From: Phlyctochytrium arcticum
Taxonomy: Eukaryota > Chytridiomycota > Chytridiomycetes > Chytridiales > Chytridiaceae
NCBI GenBank assembly: GCA_025602905.1
Contig: JAHLKI010000012.1
Location: 558,001-622,000 of the forward strand
DNA: 64,000 nucleotides
Reading direction: 5' to 3'
Each line of letters begins with the position of its first letter. Positions within the stretch are counted from its first letter, which is position 1. The position numbers were made by a program, and so were the translations under genes. The notes under the pieces are model-generated. The model saw only the letters and a list, made by a program, of their open reading frames with translations. It had not been told where the DNA came from and did no database searches. Positions 20,179 through 32,353 of this stretch are shown in pieces.

Positions 20179-22622
20179 ATGGCCGACATGCTGCAAATGC
20201 TCCTGGGCCGGCTCCCACCCGAAGCCTCAGAGTCGTCCATGCAACTAGTCCTCTCCCTCCTCCAAGAGCACCGCAAGGCCAAAGAAGCCGAAAGCTCCAA
20301 ATTGGAAGAAGAGCGCAAAGTCAAAGAGCTGGAATTGGCTATTGTCAAGGAAAAGACTGCTCTTGTGCAGGCTGAGACGGCCAAAGTGACGGCTGAAGCG
20401 ACGTTGGAAGCGACAAAGCAGCAGCGGCATGGATCGGAATGTGCGTCGCAGGATGGGATTACGAATTCTGTGAGCTTTTCAATGGTATGTTTGTGTTGAT
20501 TCTCATGTTTATCAATATTAGAAGTGCTCATGTATTTGTGTGCTTTTAGACCGGTCCTCCATCAAACTATGGCGAGTCTACTGCAATGAACAGCTTTCAG
20601 TCTCCAACATCGGCAGCCATCAGCATGATGGAGCAAACCCAGCAGCAGCGCGGATTGACTCCCCAAACCTCACAGCACGACCTGTACTTTATGAATGCAT
20701 CACCGCTTCCCGACCCTCCGCCTCCAAGCGCATCGACAGTCCCGTACTCGCAACCCCAATCTCTGGAAGATTTGTTTGCGTCCACTCCATCTAATATATC
20801 CTACCAAATGCAACCTCCAATGCCTCAGCAACATCATCATCAGCAACAACCCATGCACCAGCTGCACGTTCTGCCAGACATATACCAGCCAACCAGATTC
20901 ACATCCTCCCTTTTTCCCGAGTTTGAAACCGCGCTCTCACCCAGCACTCCCCCTGTCGATGTAGATCCGTACGGGTCATTCAGAGCCGCTGTCAGTAATC
21001 CCTCCTCGATACCAGAAGAAGACATGTCCTTTCTGGATGCTTGGCCGGAAAGAGGATTTGCCGAGCATTTGAAAAGTGTGTACAATTCTCAGGCCCCGTC
21101 GGGGGCAGATGGTGCTGAGGATTCCAACCATTTTATCGAAAATGACAACGGTGATGCCAGGGAAGATTCCCCAACTGTGGCATCAGGATCGGGCACCCAG
21201 CCTGCAGCAGCATCAGAAAAGCCCAGCAGCACATTTATGCCCATCAATTCTTCAGCCGTCCCGATCCCTCCGACGAACAACCGTAAGCGCCGGAAACGTG
21301 ATATGCGTGAAGTGGACGCTTTGTGCACCAACTGTTCCCGTCGTGTGGCTCGTCTCTTTTTGCACGGTACCGAAGACCAATTTTTGGACCCCTACGTTGT
21401 TCAAATGAAATGTGTGGTGTGTCCCTCTGCGACCGAGGACGGGCAGGCGTCGACCCCCATTGAACCAACCCCACCTGCAACAGCCCCAACATCCCGGAAG
21501 CGCAAAGCTGCATGCTTGGCTCCCGAAACCCGACCCGTCAACTGTGAAGTGTGCAAGCGACAGGCCGCTGTCGGCGGCATCTGGCGAAGCACCGATCTGT
21601 CTGCTAACGGAGGAGCCGACAGTGCAAAACGGCAAGCAACAAATGGAAAGCCCGCCGAGCCCGTGGGAATATGCCGTTTAAACCCTCCCTTTGGAGTTGA
21701 AGTCGTTTGTGCGCCGTGTCACGAGAAATATACCCTCTGTAGCGACTGTGGAGGCGGTGGAAAGTACCGCACAGGCAAATGGCGACCATCTCAGCTGTTT
21801 GCCGCCAATCGTCTGACCTGTTCTCTCAGCCACGAGCGCTACGGTGCCCAGTCGTCTTTGCACACTGAGCAATGGAGTGTTGTCCGCCCCGGTGAAACAG
21901 CTGTACCCCCCACCATGGATCCGCAGATTTCTCCGGAAATGATCTCTGTCATCCTTGAAGCATGCGAAGATATCGTTTTGTCGCATAGTGCCGTTGCCAA
22001 AGTGATGGAGCGGTGCCCTAACCGATCCACATGGGAAGGTCTTCAGCGAATTGTGGCCCATCTGCGCAAAAATATCGACGAGATGCTGAATGGTGAAGAT
22101 AAAGATTTGCGGCCAGGAATTCGACGCTACGTCAATCTTCGCTGGATCAGTCCCAAACACGAAACAAGCACGTCCGACTCTGGCAGTCCACCCTGTAAAG
22201 GCTGGACAGACTGTTCAGGCCGCCGCGTCATTTTTACCGTCATGATTGGGGATTGGAATACGACGACTGGCAACATGTCCAATTTTTTGGGGGTCGCGTG
22301 TTCAGGAAAACACCGGGGAGAGGCCTGGGCTCTCATGCTCAACTCCATCAAAGCGGACCACGCCAGGATGACCGCGGAGGGCTTCAACCCACCTCCGCTG
22401 GGCTGGATCTGCTTGAATGTGAGTTGTGGCGGGCGGAACGGGCAGATGGACACGGAGGTGGCCAAGACGCTGCGTAAACAGGGATTTCTGCCGCTTCCGG
22501 AAGCGCCCGAGGCTGCGGGGATTGCTACGTGTGAAGACGAGGAGACGACGGAAGTCGTTGGTAATTTCCAAATTTGGGCAGGGCGGTTTGAAACCATTTT
22601 GACCAACTCGCACTTGGTGTGA
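20179..22622 (+). CDS. Cys-rich putative zinc-binding nuclear protein, 792 aa
   Basis: Exons are 20179-20484 and 20550-22622 (phase 0; intron 65 nt, GTATGT...TTTTAG). The N-terminal 100 residues form a charged coiled coil. A Gln/Pro/Ser-rich low-complexity segment with His runs follows, then a basic RKRRKRD nuclear-localisation motif, then CxxC pairs (CTNC, CVVC, CEVC, CAPC, CSDC with GGGGKY). The last 250 residues are globular, with EVVCAPCHEKY and LTCSLSHERYG upstream and a final domain containing IFTVMIGDWN. The spacing resembles a fungal-specific family of unknown function with paired zinc knuckles. A transcriptional role is inferred only from the NLS, coiled coil and activation-like composition. 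Confidence 0.7.
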
Positions 22623-22907
22623 GTTTGATACCCTGTTAGACTAGACCGCTTGTTCCTGCTGCACTACTCAGTAAATCAATATATTCTCTTTGCTCTAGAT
22701 TAATGTCGGCATCCTTGATGTGTAGGATTATGTATGGTTGACTGACTTGGACAGTCCTGGGTTTCCACCTTCCCACGCTCACATCGTACTGCGCAACTGC
22801 AGCTCCATTTTTGGGCTAAATGAAGATCTGAGTTTCAACAGAATTTCGGGGTTTTGAATCTGCGGAAATCGCAAGAGAGAAGACATCCCCCGGGCAAGAA
22901 TACAACA

Positions 22908-24254
22908 ATGGTTGTAGGCCGCCTCGCACGCTGGCAAGCCCGAACGGCGCTCAACAATTCCCAGTCCAGCCAACCACCCATCATCATCCACCGCCTCACC
23001 TCTGCCCGTTCGTCAAGAAACGTAGAAGCAACTCCGACACTCACAGCTCTCCGCTGGGGCCTGCGTCTGAAAGATCTCGACTGGTTCGAGACAGAGTATG
23101 AAGGAAAATCGGGTATTCGGGCCGGCGGAGAAGGATCTTGGCCTATTACGGGACACGACACGATTCTCCAAATTGGAACCAATGTTTATGCCGGGATGGG
23201 ATCCATTATACGGAGCTTGGATCACCTGTAAGTCTGAGCGTTCTGAGATCTGAACAACGTAGTTTTCTAAAAGTATTTGGTGTATAGGAAAATACATCCG
23301 ACGTTTTACCCTGGGTCATCACTGGATATGTTTGCGCCGGGACGCGGATCGCATCAGGGAATATCTTATGCTCTCGTATCTTGGAATACCCATTGCGTTG
23401 TGCCATCTCTGGAAGCTGCTTCCATAGGTAGGTTATCCCTGGACCTGTGGGCGAATGTCTGGTTGATGGGAGGGGTCTTATTACGAGCGATGGGGTGCAT
23501 TGGGGATGGGTCGTAACTGCCGCGTGCATTGAGTGAATACAAGTGTCTGACCATGATGAATTGATCTATTTCCACAGCCTCATCACCAACATCATCATCA
23601 TCATCACCACCAACACCATCAAGTACCAACAGTCCCATTTTATCTCATCTCCACACCATCGACACCATGCTCCAATCCTCACTTTACGCATCCCCACCTT
23701 CAATAGAGCCTCCAACCAACAACGACCCCGAAAACTCTTCCTCGCCGTCATGGGTCGGGATTCATGGCCGGGCCGTCTTCCCCCACATTACAGACTTGGT
23801 CCTCGGCGCGAGTTGCCGGGTCTCCCGCTCACTTCCTTCCGTACGACCTCTCTGGAACAGCCAGTTTCGTCATGTGGCCCAATGGGTCGACAACTTGGAA
23901 CAGTATCTGGAAAATAGAGATGAGGTGGGTGTGGGGGTGGAAATTGAGGATGTGGAGCGTGTATACGCGCAGCCGGATGCTGCCTATACCCTGACGACCG
24001 AGCAGGCGCGCAAGTTACCCAAAGTCGAGTGCACACTGAGAAATGGGGATTCGGTTTCCGGTTACCTTATATCAGAAAACAATCAAGATATAAGGATTGG
24101 CAGGGTAGACAGGATACCGCATCCCGATGACTCGTCCATAACGGCACAGCCCGAAATCGTGTCCACCCTCACAATTGCCCGCGAGGACATTCTTGATTGG
24201 ACTAACCTCTCATCACCCTCCTCTTCATCCCAAAAATTCAAGTATATAGACTAG
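22908..24254 (+). CDS. hypothetical protein, 378 aa, three exons
   Basis: Exons 22908-23227, 23288-23427 and 23578-24254 join with phases 2 and 1, and the total is a multiple of three, which supports the model. The first junction uses GTAAGT and TATAG; the second uses GTAGGT and CCACAG. The N-terminus is basic with Arg, Ser and Thr but no early acidic residues, suggesting a possible mitochondrial presequence. The middle exon is hydrophobic and Gly/Ser-rich; the third begins with a Ser/Thr/Pro run and then a compact acidic domain. I recognise no family. The least certain part is the second intron (150 nt). Confidence 0.5.
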
Positions 24255-24433
24255 TAGGGTAAATTCAAATGGAAAATAGGGGATGTATATATATATAAAT
24301 CATGCTCAACGTCTGACGCAAAAATAAAAATTCACAAAACAGAAGGAAAAAGAAGGAAAAAGAAAAGAAAAAAACAACTGGAAGTGAAAAAACAGACAAA
24401 ACAAAAAAAAAGTCTAGCCAAAAACAAGATAAA

Positions 24434-27238
24434 CTATGAGCGCTTCTTGCGAAGACGGCACGAGCGACGTTTCCCATCCTCTTCAATCAATCCTTTCATA
24501 GAGCTAACTGTTTGAAGAAGGGCAGGGGTGACCGGAGGTGTGACGTCTGGTTTTGGGACTGGCTTCGCGGATTTACGTTGGCGGGTTTTGGGAACTGGTT
24601 TCGGCGCGACGGCAGTGACAACCGCTTCATTCTTGGTGACGACGGCTTGGATGGTGGTGGTGGTAGTAGTAACGGAGCTGGAAACGACTTCACCTGCTTT
24701 CGGTCGGGTAGCTTTTTTGGCAGGACGCTCAGCAACCGCCTCTTCGGCCTTTTTGCGCTTGTTCAGTGGTGGTGTGCGGGTGACATTTGCGTCTTTCTTC
24801 AGTCCTCGCGGTTTAGGTTGAGGGACCGGTGCTGTGGAAGTAGTGAATAAAGGCTCTTGAGATGGAAAATTCTCTGATAGAGCAGCAGGTACGGGGCGCG
24901 GATGGAGAGGTGGAGTGATTGAAAGCGATGCTGCAACGGGTGTGGGTGCGCGACCTCGACGCTGCCTGGGTGGGGTAGAATTTCTGGGTATGGGTGTTCT
25001 CGATACTGGTTTTACTGGTGAGACGGGTGAGGCTTCCTTCACGGGTTCTGGTGTCGCGGGAGGTGATTTCGCAAGTTCTGAAGCGCGGGATTCATCCACC
25101 GGAGCCTCTGCAACCGAAAGTTTCCTGTCTCCAATCACGGCTGGTACGGTGTCAACCTTTGCGCTAGAGTGTGGAGCTGTCGAAGTGACTTGAACATCTG
25201 CAATAGCTACAGCCACGGGCGCCAGGGGCGTCGCCTCAACAGGGCTTGCAACCTCCTCTGGCGGGATGACAGTCTCCAATCGTGGCTTCTTGCTCTGCCG
25301 GACCGGCGACTCTGCCCGCTCACCTTGTGGAGTGGGAATGGATTTCACGTCATTGTGGATGGCGTTGGTCAAAATCTCAATAAGGTCGGGATCCCTGCCT
25401 CCAGAACTGAGTGGAGAGTTGACACGAGTCGAGGGGACAGAGGTGGTATCGGTGTTGTCGGGGGTTTGGCGTGAGGATGGGGTCATGTCTCGGTGTCTGG
25501 CCGATGGCTGCTGCTGGGGCACCGGCGTACTGCTGTGGCGGGTGGTTGCTGCAGAGGAAGTGTGGGTGGATGAGCTGGTACCGCTTACAATGGGATTGAT
25601 CTTGGGAGCCGTGATGGTAGAGGAGGATGGGACATCAGCAAAGGGGGGCGGAGCAGGAGGTCGAGCTCGGGCAACACGGGGGGTAACAACATTTGCTGCT
25701 GCCTGTACTTTGGTTCGGTTCCATTTGTTGACTTTGCCTTCCAGCGGGGGAGTCTTTTCTCTCCGGCGTCGGTAGTGGTTGGGTGGGAATTTTTGGGTGT
25801 CGTGTTTTACATACTTTTGCTCGGAAATTATGGCGTCTTTGAAGGCATCCTGCATCCACGGGTGCTTCATGGCTTCGTCAATGGTCAGGCGCTTACTGGG
25901 ATCGACCGTCAGTAGCCCCTTGATCAAAGATTTGGCCTCGCCAGAAATGTGGCCCCACCACTGCTTTTGGAAAACAAACTTTCCTTGGCGGATTTGCTCT
26001 GACATCTCGGGTGGGCCTAGTTCGTCCGCAAAGGGGGGGTATCCGGCCAGCAAAACGTACATAATGACTCCGGCGGACCATAGGTCGACCGCGCATGTGT
26101 ACTTTCTGGTTTGTTTATTGGCGAGAACCTCGGGGGCGACATAGTTGGGGGTTCCACAGAGGGTATTCATATAATCTGACGCATTGGCTATCTTGGCCAA
26201 CCCAAAGTCAGAGACTTTAATCCGCAAATCATTGGGATCTGTCGAAACCATCAATATATTCTCTGGCTTCAAATCCCGATGGCTGATTCCCCGGTCGTGC
26301 AGGTATTTGAGGGCGAGAAATAGTTGGGCCATTATTTCTCGAGCCTGGACTTCGGTGAATCTCCCTGCCTTTGATAATGCGTCAAAGAGCTCACCCCCCT
26401 CGACGAGTTCCAACACAATATAGACAAAATCGGACTCCCAGTAGGCATCGTACAAGGACATGATATTGGGATGATTTAACGTGCGCAGGATGGCAATTTC
26501 TGTCCGCAGGTTTTCCAGGAACTTTGGGCGGGTAATCGCACGGAATACTCCAGTTTGCATGTCGCGTGCCCGCTTTACAGTTGCAAAGTTTCCACTTCCC
26601 AAACTTTTCTCCATTTTGTAGCGTTGGTGTAGGCCGTGGCTCATTCGATTGGTGCGGACCCGGTCAGGAATTGTAAACATGTAGGCTAGGTCATCAGGGA
26701 GGTTTTGTTGCTCGCGCGCTATGCCGGCAAATTTCAAAACATCACCATGCTGGAGCCGGTACTCAACGTTTTTTTCCAGGGGGAGATCGCGGACAGTCAT
26801 GCCGTTCGTGCTCATGTCTTCAATGTACGGATTGGTTTCCATGCGATGGGTGGCCTCAATGAAACGATAGTCCTGATAAATAAGACAATGGCGCTTGGAT
26901 GTGAGATGGTGGGGGTCATCAAAGACTACATCGCATTCGGGGGCCCGCCCCAACACGTAGCCTGCCTCCTTGGATGCTTGACCAGATTCTTTGCTAGTGC
27001 CTTTGCGGAGAAGAACGACATCGGACGATCCCGGGGTAAGACAGCGAAGAATGCCCCAGACGCTGTCATCGGATTCGGCATCCAAGAGTTTTTGTTGCAG
27101 ATCCGTCTTGGCCAGTTCGATACCTGATTCGGATGACTCGGAGCGATCTTGATCTACAGCACTGGCGGAATCTGGGGATGTAGGTTGAGAGCTGTCATCA
27201 GTGCGCTGGCGCTGTCTGCCTCGTCGCGGACTAGTCAT
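24434..27238 (-). CDS. FHA-domain Ser/Thr kinase of the Chk2/Rad53/Cds1 type, 934 aa
   Basis: Single exon. An FHA domain lies at about 60-170, with LGR at 96-98, SKRHC and MSTNG (142-146), which together bind phosphothreonine. The kinase domain follows at about 208-475, with a GSGNFATV loop (214-221), HRD at 320-322 in SHRDLKPEN, DFG at 344-346 and the APE-type VAPEVL. The FHA-kinase order and CaMK-like core are those of the DNA-damage checkpoint kinase. The tail of about 460 residues is Pro/Ser/Thr-rich with many Lys-Arg patches, suggesting nuclear localisation. The expected beta3 VAIK lysine is not visible: the sequence reads VFRAITRPKF at 231-240, short by several residues. This could be a real deletion or an assembly error (see finding). 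Confidence 0.88.
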   Translation of the reverse strand: MTSPRRGRQRQRTDDSSQPTSPDSASAVDQDRSESSESGIELAKTDLQQKLLDAESDDSVWGILRCLTPGSSDVVLLRKGTSKESGQASKEAGYVLGRAPECDVVFDDPHHLTSKRHCLIYQDYRFIEATHRMETNPYIEDMSTNGMTVRDLPLEKNVEYRLQHGDVLKFAGIAREQQNLPDDLAYMFTIPDRVRTNRMSHGLHQRYKMEKSLGSGNFATVKRARDMQTGVFRAITRPKFLENLRTEIAILRTLNHPNIMSLYDAYWESDFVYIVLELVEGGELFDALSKAGRFTEVQAREIMAQLFLALKYLHDRGISHRDLKPENILMVSTDPNDLRIKVSDFGLAKIANASDYMNTLCGTPNYVAPEVLANKQTRKYTCAVDLWSAGVIMYVLLAGYPPFADELGPPEMSEQIRQGKFVFQKQWWGHISGEAKSLIKGLLTVDPSKRLTIDEAMKHPWMQDAFKDAIISEQKYVKHDTQKFPPNHYRRRREKTPPLEGKVNKWNRTKVQAAANVVTPRVARARPPAPPPFADVPSSSTITAPKINPIVSGTSSSTHTSSAATTRHSSTPVPQQQPSARHRDMTPSSRQTPDNTDTTSVPSTRVNSPLSSGGRDPDLIEILTNAIHNDVKSIPTPQGERAESPVRQSKKPRLETVIPPEEVASPVEATPLAPVAVAIADVQVTSTAPHSSAKVDTVPAVIGDRKLSVAEAPVDESRASELAKSPPATPEPVKEASPVSPVKPVSRTPIPRNSTPPRQRRGRAPTPVAASLSITPPLHPRPVPAALSENFPSQEPLFTTSTAPVPQPKPRGLKKDANVTRTPPLNKRKKAEEAVAERPAKKATRPKAGEVVSSSVTTTTTTIQAVVTKNEAVVTAVAPKPVPKTRQRKSAKPVPKPDVTPPVTPALLQTVSSMKGLIEEDGKRRSCRLRKKRS

Positions 27239-28296
27239 TGGACGGAATGTGATGTGATGTAGATCTATACGGTGCCGAGACGGACAGGGACACGTTGATG
27301 ATGGCTAATAGTTCTAGCACTGCTTCCCACAGACGAGAGAATTGATACGAGTAGTCGTTAACGCAGGTGATGATGGGATGTGTGTATGATGTGTTGAATA
27401 TGGTAGCCGTCGTTGCCAAATATGTGGACGAGACTATGCGGAATTGTTATCGCGAATCAATTTTCCTGCGCACTCAACGGGAGGGAAAACGAAGGGGGGG
27501 TAAAGAAGGTCCTCTGGGCTTTTTAATATCCGCTTGCGTGTATGTCCGGTTCGACAATGACTGTCCGAAATGCCTGTAGGAACCAAGAAATTACTCCGAC
27601 AGGCCAAAGTCCGCTCCCTTCGTCGCGCTTGGAATTTTGAACACTTTGGCAAATCTTTAGCACACCCCAGGCAGATCGTGCAACTTTGACCGTCAATACT
27701 AACAACTCCTCAAGCTCGCTGCAAATATGCCAGAGAATATGGAGTGTTGCTTTTATTGTTGAGATTTCTAACGGTGCTGAGTCGAATTGTCAAGGCGTAA
27801 ACAAAACAATTGCTTCTAGAGGATATGCGGTTCAGGGCGGTTCACGCGACGTCCGAACTAGTATGGAAAGCTCTTTATTTTTGCGCAAGAACCTGCTTAT
27901 GATGATTGTGAGGACGGACAATGGTGCTCATGGTGCCATATGTAGTAGCGGATTTGCCCTCGAAGGAAAGCAGTGTCTCTGGGTCACTGTCTCCGAGATC
28001 TCCAAATAGCTACTCCAGCATGAACATTATCATCAACGCAGGAATCTGCTTATAGGCCATCCGCTCTACAACGATGGACTTGTTTCTTTGCTTTAAGGAT
28101 GTGCAGATATCCATCCTCTGCAGTGCGGGGCGAAATATATGCGGTACATGTGGGCAAGAAACTTAACCTCGCTGCTGAACGCGTAAAGACGCAAGAGGCT
28201 GAAACAAAAGTACTGCATAGACTGGCCACATTGGACATCCGATAAAGAAGGAGCAAAAAATACATGTCCTGCAAGGTCAAAATGGGCAAAAACGTG
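27239..28296. other. gene-free stretch of about 1.06 kb
   Basis: This holds the kinase promoter on its left and the tRNA-Pro 3' flank on its right. Only short frames occur on both strands. A 39-codon frame from the ATG near 27569 (start MPVGTKKLLRQAK) is basic but unsupported. No repeat or transposon end is visible. Confidence 0.4.
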
Positions 28297-28368
28297 GGGG
28301 ACTACCGGGGTTCGAACCCGGGACCTCCCGCACCCAAAGCGGGAATCGTACCACTAGACCATAGTCCC
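28297..28368 (-). tRNA. tRNA-Pro (UGG)
   Basis: Third copy, minus strand. Acceptor, D and anticodon arms are identical to the other two; a T replaces a C at the junction before the T stem (AGGTCCCGG rather than AGGCCCCGG). Anticodon TGG is intact. Confidence 0.93.
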
Positions 28369-28648
28369 TGGTGAAATTCTGATTTCCGTGGGCCTCCATA
28401 ATCCACGCAAACAATGTGGTCTCCTTTACAAGGGATGTGACGTGTGAGAGAGCTGGAGTGTGCAACTTGAATGGAAGCCCGAGCTTGGGGAGGTGTGTAG
28501 GAGTAAATTCATAGTGGGAAACGTAAATGACAAACAAAACTACCAAAAAAATGTACAAGCAGAAGAAAAAGATGGGCAACAGGAAAAACACCAGAATGAA
28601 TCGAATGGAAAAAATACCGTCAACCGATTGTAAAATAAAAATAAGATT

Positions 28649-31600
28649 CTATCGCCGGGCAGATTCTTCGGTCAGGCGCTGCACTTGTTCCCGGAAGGCA
28701 GCCTTCATGTCTGCAATATCGGCCTGTAATTCTTCGACCCGCTCCGTCTTTTCACCCAGCAGTTCGAGGAGTGTGTCATAGCGCGCATTCAAATCCTTAT
28801 TGGAGCGGTCGGTAGCTTCGAGTTGAGCGAGCTTGACAGTTCTATAATTTGGATTCCAAAAGTTAGTTCTCTTGCAACGATAAGGTTATGAGTTCATACA
28901 TACATGTCTTCATTCTCGCGCGTAAGGCGAACAACCTCATTCTCGAGTTCTTGGCGGGCCTGTTCTGCATACTGCAGTTGGACCTGCAAGGAACCCATTT
29001 GTCCTTCATACTGCTTGACGGCCGTCCGGAGTCGTTCCAGCATGGCTGCCGTTGACATTGATGGCGCCTCGTTGATAAACGCACTGAGAGTCGCGCTGGG
29101 GGTCGATGGCGTGCCCACATTGGCAGCTGGCAGACCCGCCATATTGAGCGATAAGCGAGACGCCGATGCTGTTGACGAGGAACGTGTGAAGGCAGTCGGG
29201 AAGGGGGCTGGGGGATGGGATGCTGGTGTCATGGGGGTATCAAGGGTATTGGGTATGGGTAGAGCAGACTCTGAATCCACACGGCTGCTAGCCGTGCGTG
29301 CCATTTGAGGTGTACCTGGGGATGTTCCAGATGCTGGAGTTGGGATTGGTGCGGGTTCTGGGGGGCGAGCGCTTTCCCACTTTTGCTTCTCTTCCTCAAG
29401 CCGCGTCCGCAATTTTTCGTCAAATCGGGCAGCCTGCTGCACCAACTTTCGCTCCTTTTCTTCTACACTGGACCGACATTCTGCCTCAATCTTCGTCTTT
29501 TCCACTTCCAGTGCCTTCAACTTTTCCTGGCAGCTCTGCAATTTAAAAAAAATATTAAATCATGACCCCTGGCCCTGATGAGAACTCCAATTACCTGTAA
29601 TTCGACGCGTAACGAGCTGCTCGCGGCTTCCGCGGTTTCACACCGCTGCTGCAAATCCCGTACATGTTTGGTCAGTTGCTCACATTGCAATGTCAAACTT
29701 TTGACTCGGTCTTGCGCCTCTTGACTGGCTCGTTCCGCATCGCGCACTTGAGCCGTCAAACCCCGCTCCAAATGCTCCCATTGTCGTATAGCGGTGCTAT
29801 GCTGTGACTGCAATGTTTCTATTTGCCTTAAAAGAGGACGGGAAGATTCTTGGCCTTGGGCGTACAAATCATTGTGTCGGGATTCTGCCTGTCGTAGTCG
29901 CGCCTGTAAAGCCGCAGAATCTCGTTGATAGGTTTCTTCCCTAATGGCAAGATCTTCATCGCGTTGGGAAAGCGCTAAACGCAAATCATGCAGCTTCACC
30001 AAAATTAATAAAAAGAGAATCAACGCGGATATTTATCAATTAAACGAACCTCTCTCTGTGCAGCAACTTGTACACGCTCCAATTCGCGATCGGAGGCATC
30101 TAGCTTTCCACGCAATTCTTCCACAACCTTGGTCTGCTCCGCAAGCGCTTCCGACGCCGCAGCCGACCTTGTTTGATGATCCAATCGCCGTACCTCTGCA
30201 AGTTCATCCCGTACCCTCTGCAAAGTAGCCTCTAATTCACCCTCTCTACTGCGTACGGTAGCCAGCTCAGCTTGTGCTTTGGACAACTCTTTCGACTGCC
30301 TCTCATGCGCATCTTTGTATGATTTCGACGCCTCCTGGGTTTTTCGTTCCGAATCTTGCGCATGTTGCAGCTTGATTTGCAGTGCATTGGTCTCCACAGC
30401 AGAGCCATCTATTTTGGCCGTGAGATCTTTGATCTGCTTCTCCAAATCGCCCTTCTCGGCGCGTAACTTTTTGACGGTGGTGTTGGCTTTGAATTCCGCC
30501 TTTGATAACTTTTCACCTAAGGAATAACATACACATTGGTCAGTTCGTCTGTAGCTCACGCGTCATATCAGAATGTAGGGCACCTTCACTCATCAACTGA
30601 GCCACAAGCTCCTCTTTCTGCTCAAGTTTGGCGGCGAGTTCTTCCACATTCAGCTATGGAATTACCATCATCAGTAAGATTTATGCCAAAATAAGCTCAA
30701 CACTTAACTACCCACCTTGGCTGAAATGGCTATCTTCTGCTCCAGATCCGCATTATGCTCAGTTAGACTCGCGATTCGTTCCTCATATTCATTCGCTTCA
30801 AGCTGCCGCTCTTCCTCCATCCGTTCCACGCGTGCTTTCAGACTGACGAGACTGTCTGTTAAAGTAGCATTGTCTTGCATAGACCTCATTAGCTGATGTT
30901 CGCGCTGCTCGAGGATAACTTGCAGCTGGGAATCTTTGCCGGAAGATGCGACAGGTTCTGCTGCGGAGGTGGGCATTTCGGGTATAATGTGATCCGCTTC
31001 AGAAGCAGCCTTTGTATTTCGTTCCGAGCTTGCATCCGGCACAAGCTGAATAGATGCTGGAAGCGTTTCTATTGTATTTATTTAGCCGACATTCTTGATC
31101 AAGTTTGAAAAGAAGACATACCTTCACCAGCAAGTGCCGCTAAAGATTCCTCACTTGGACTCTCGTTTGGAAGACGAGTTGATATAGCCCTTTGCAAATC
31201 TTCGCTGCTAATTTCAACCTCCCCTGCTTGGGTATCGGTGGCTTGCATTGACCCCTCTGGTAAGCTGGGAGATGAGCTCCATTCTAGGACGGTATTAACA
31301 ACCCGCGATGGCCCTGATTCATCCACCTGTAAACGCGTTTCTGTCGCAGAGGGGGTTTCGGCCGGATCTGTACTCGGTTGTGCCACCACCTCGGGGCCAA
31401 CCCCTTGACTCGTAACATGCCCATTTGCCACAAGTGGTTCTGAAAGGTTGACATTGCTCACTTCCTGCTCCAAAGGCGATAATCCCCAGCCTACAGCAGG
31501 GTCGGATGATGAAGATGTCGGGAGTGGTACGTGTGCGGGATCGATTTTCGGCGGGCTGTCTGTCAGTTCTACTAATGGTGACTCGGGTTTTGAAGCTATA

Positions 31601-32155
31601 GTCGACGGAGCAATTGGGGATGGTTCGGCAGGGACATTTGCTGGAATGGGGCTTTGAGTGGCAGAGGGACCAGCTTTGATCGGGGGTTGGCTGCTGGAGT
31701 TTGCCGCCTTGGTCGCCGCGAGGGCACTTAGGCGGTCATGGATGTTCAGTCGCGGGCCTTTATCGGTACTTCCAGTGCGTGACTTTGATGGTGGTTGCGG
31801 ATTCGATGGTTGTTGAGTGTTTGACGCTCGTTTGGGACTCGGGCTGGACGCACCCAGACGCGGCGATCTCCCAGGATCCCTTACTATACAGAAAAAGTAA
31901 GTAAGATCCTCTCAGTATACCAACTTTTTCTTGCTGGCTTCCACCAACAATCCGAGAAGGTTACAAGTTGTATCAGGGCCTACCTTTGGGAGAGGACGGA
32001 CTGGTGCCGGGCTGGGAAGATGGCGAGCTTTGCGTTGGTTGTTGCGAGCCGGGAATGTCCAGCACCTGGTCAATCTTGCTTTCGACCGTCGAGACGGCCT
32101 GCTTAAACAGCGCGGCCGCATTCTCGGCGTTGGCAAAGGATGATAGCCAACTCAT
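28649..32155 (-). CDS. TMF1: golgin-like TMF1/Sgm1 homologue, 1015 aa, eight exons
   Basis: Exons run 32155-31984, 31883-31122, 31068-30716, 30653-30584, 30516-30050, 29993-29595, 29535-28904 and 28841-28649; phases close over 3048 nt. The N-terminus MSWLSSFANAE with VESKIDQVLDI is the typical TMF start. Next come a Ser/Pro/Thr-rich disordered region, then long coiled coils, a second disordered linker (around SGTSPGTPQ) and a C-terminal coiled coil with ARYDTLLELLGEK, the conserved TMF Rab6-binding end. The ALVAQLMSEGEKLSK-like junction supports exons 4 and 5. TMF1 tethers vesicles at the Golgi. Two introns use less common donors (GTGGGT, GTTCGT). Confidence 0.85.
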
Positions 32156-32353
32156 GCGGCAGTTACTTTCATGATTTCACCTTTTGGCCTTTTGCCATTT
32201 CACAACAATTTCAACTTCACCGCGCTCCAAGCGGCGGCTGCGCAAAACTCACGTGAGCTATTTGTGTCAGCCGAATCTCGGACGTTTGCGGTTTGGAGGA
32301 CGACGACAAGGGCTACTATATATATACAGCTCCCAGCTGCCAATCAAAAGAAC

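Noticed and set aside
24512..25775. Long plus-strand frames opposite the Chk2-like kinase tail
   Set aside because: Shadows of a low-complexity Pro/Ser/Thr/Ala-rich tail; no domain.
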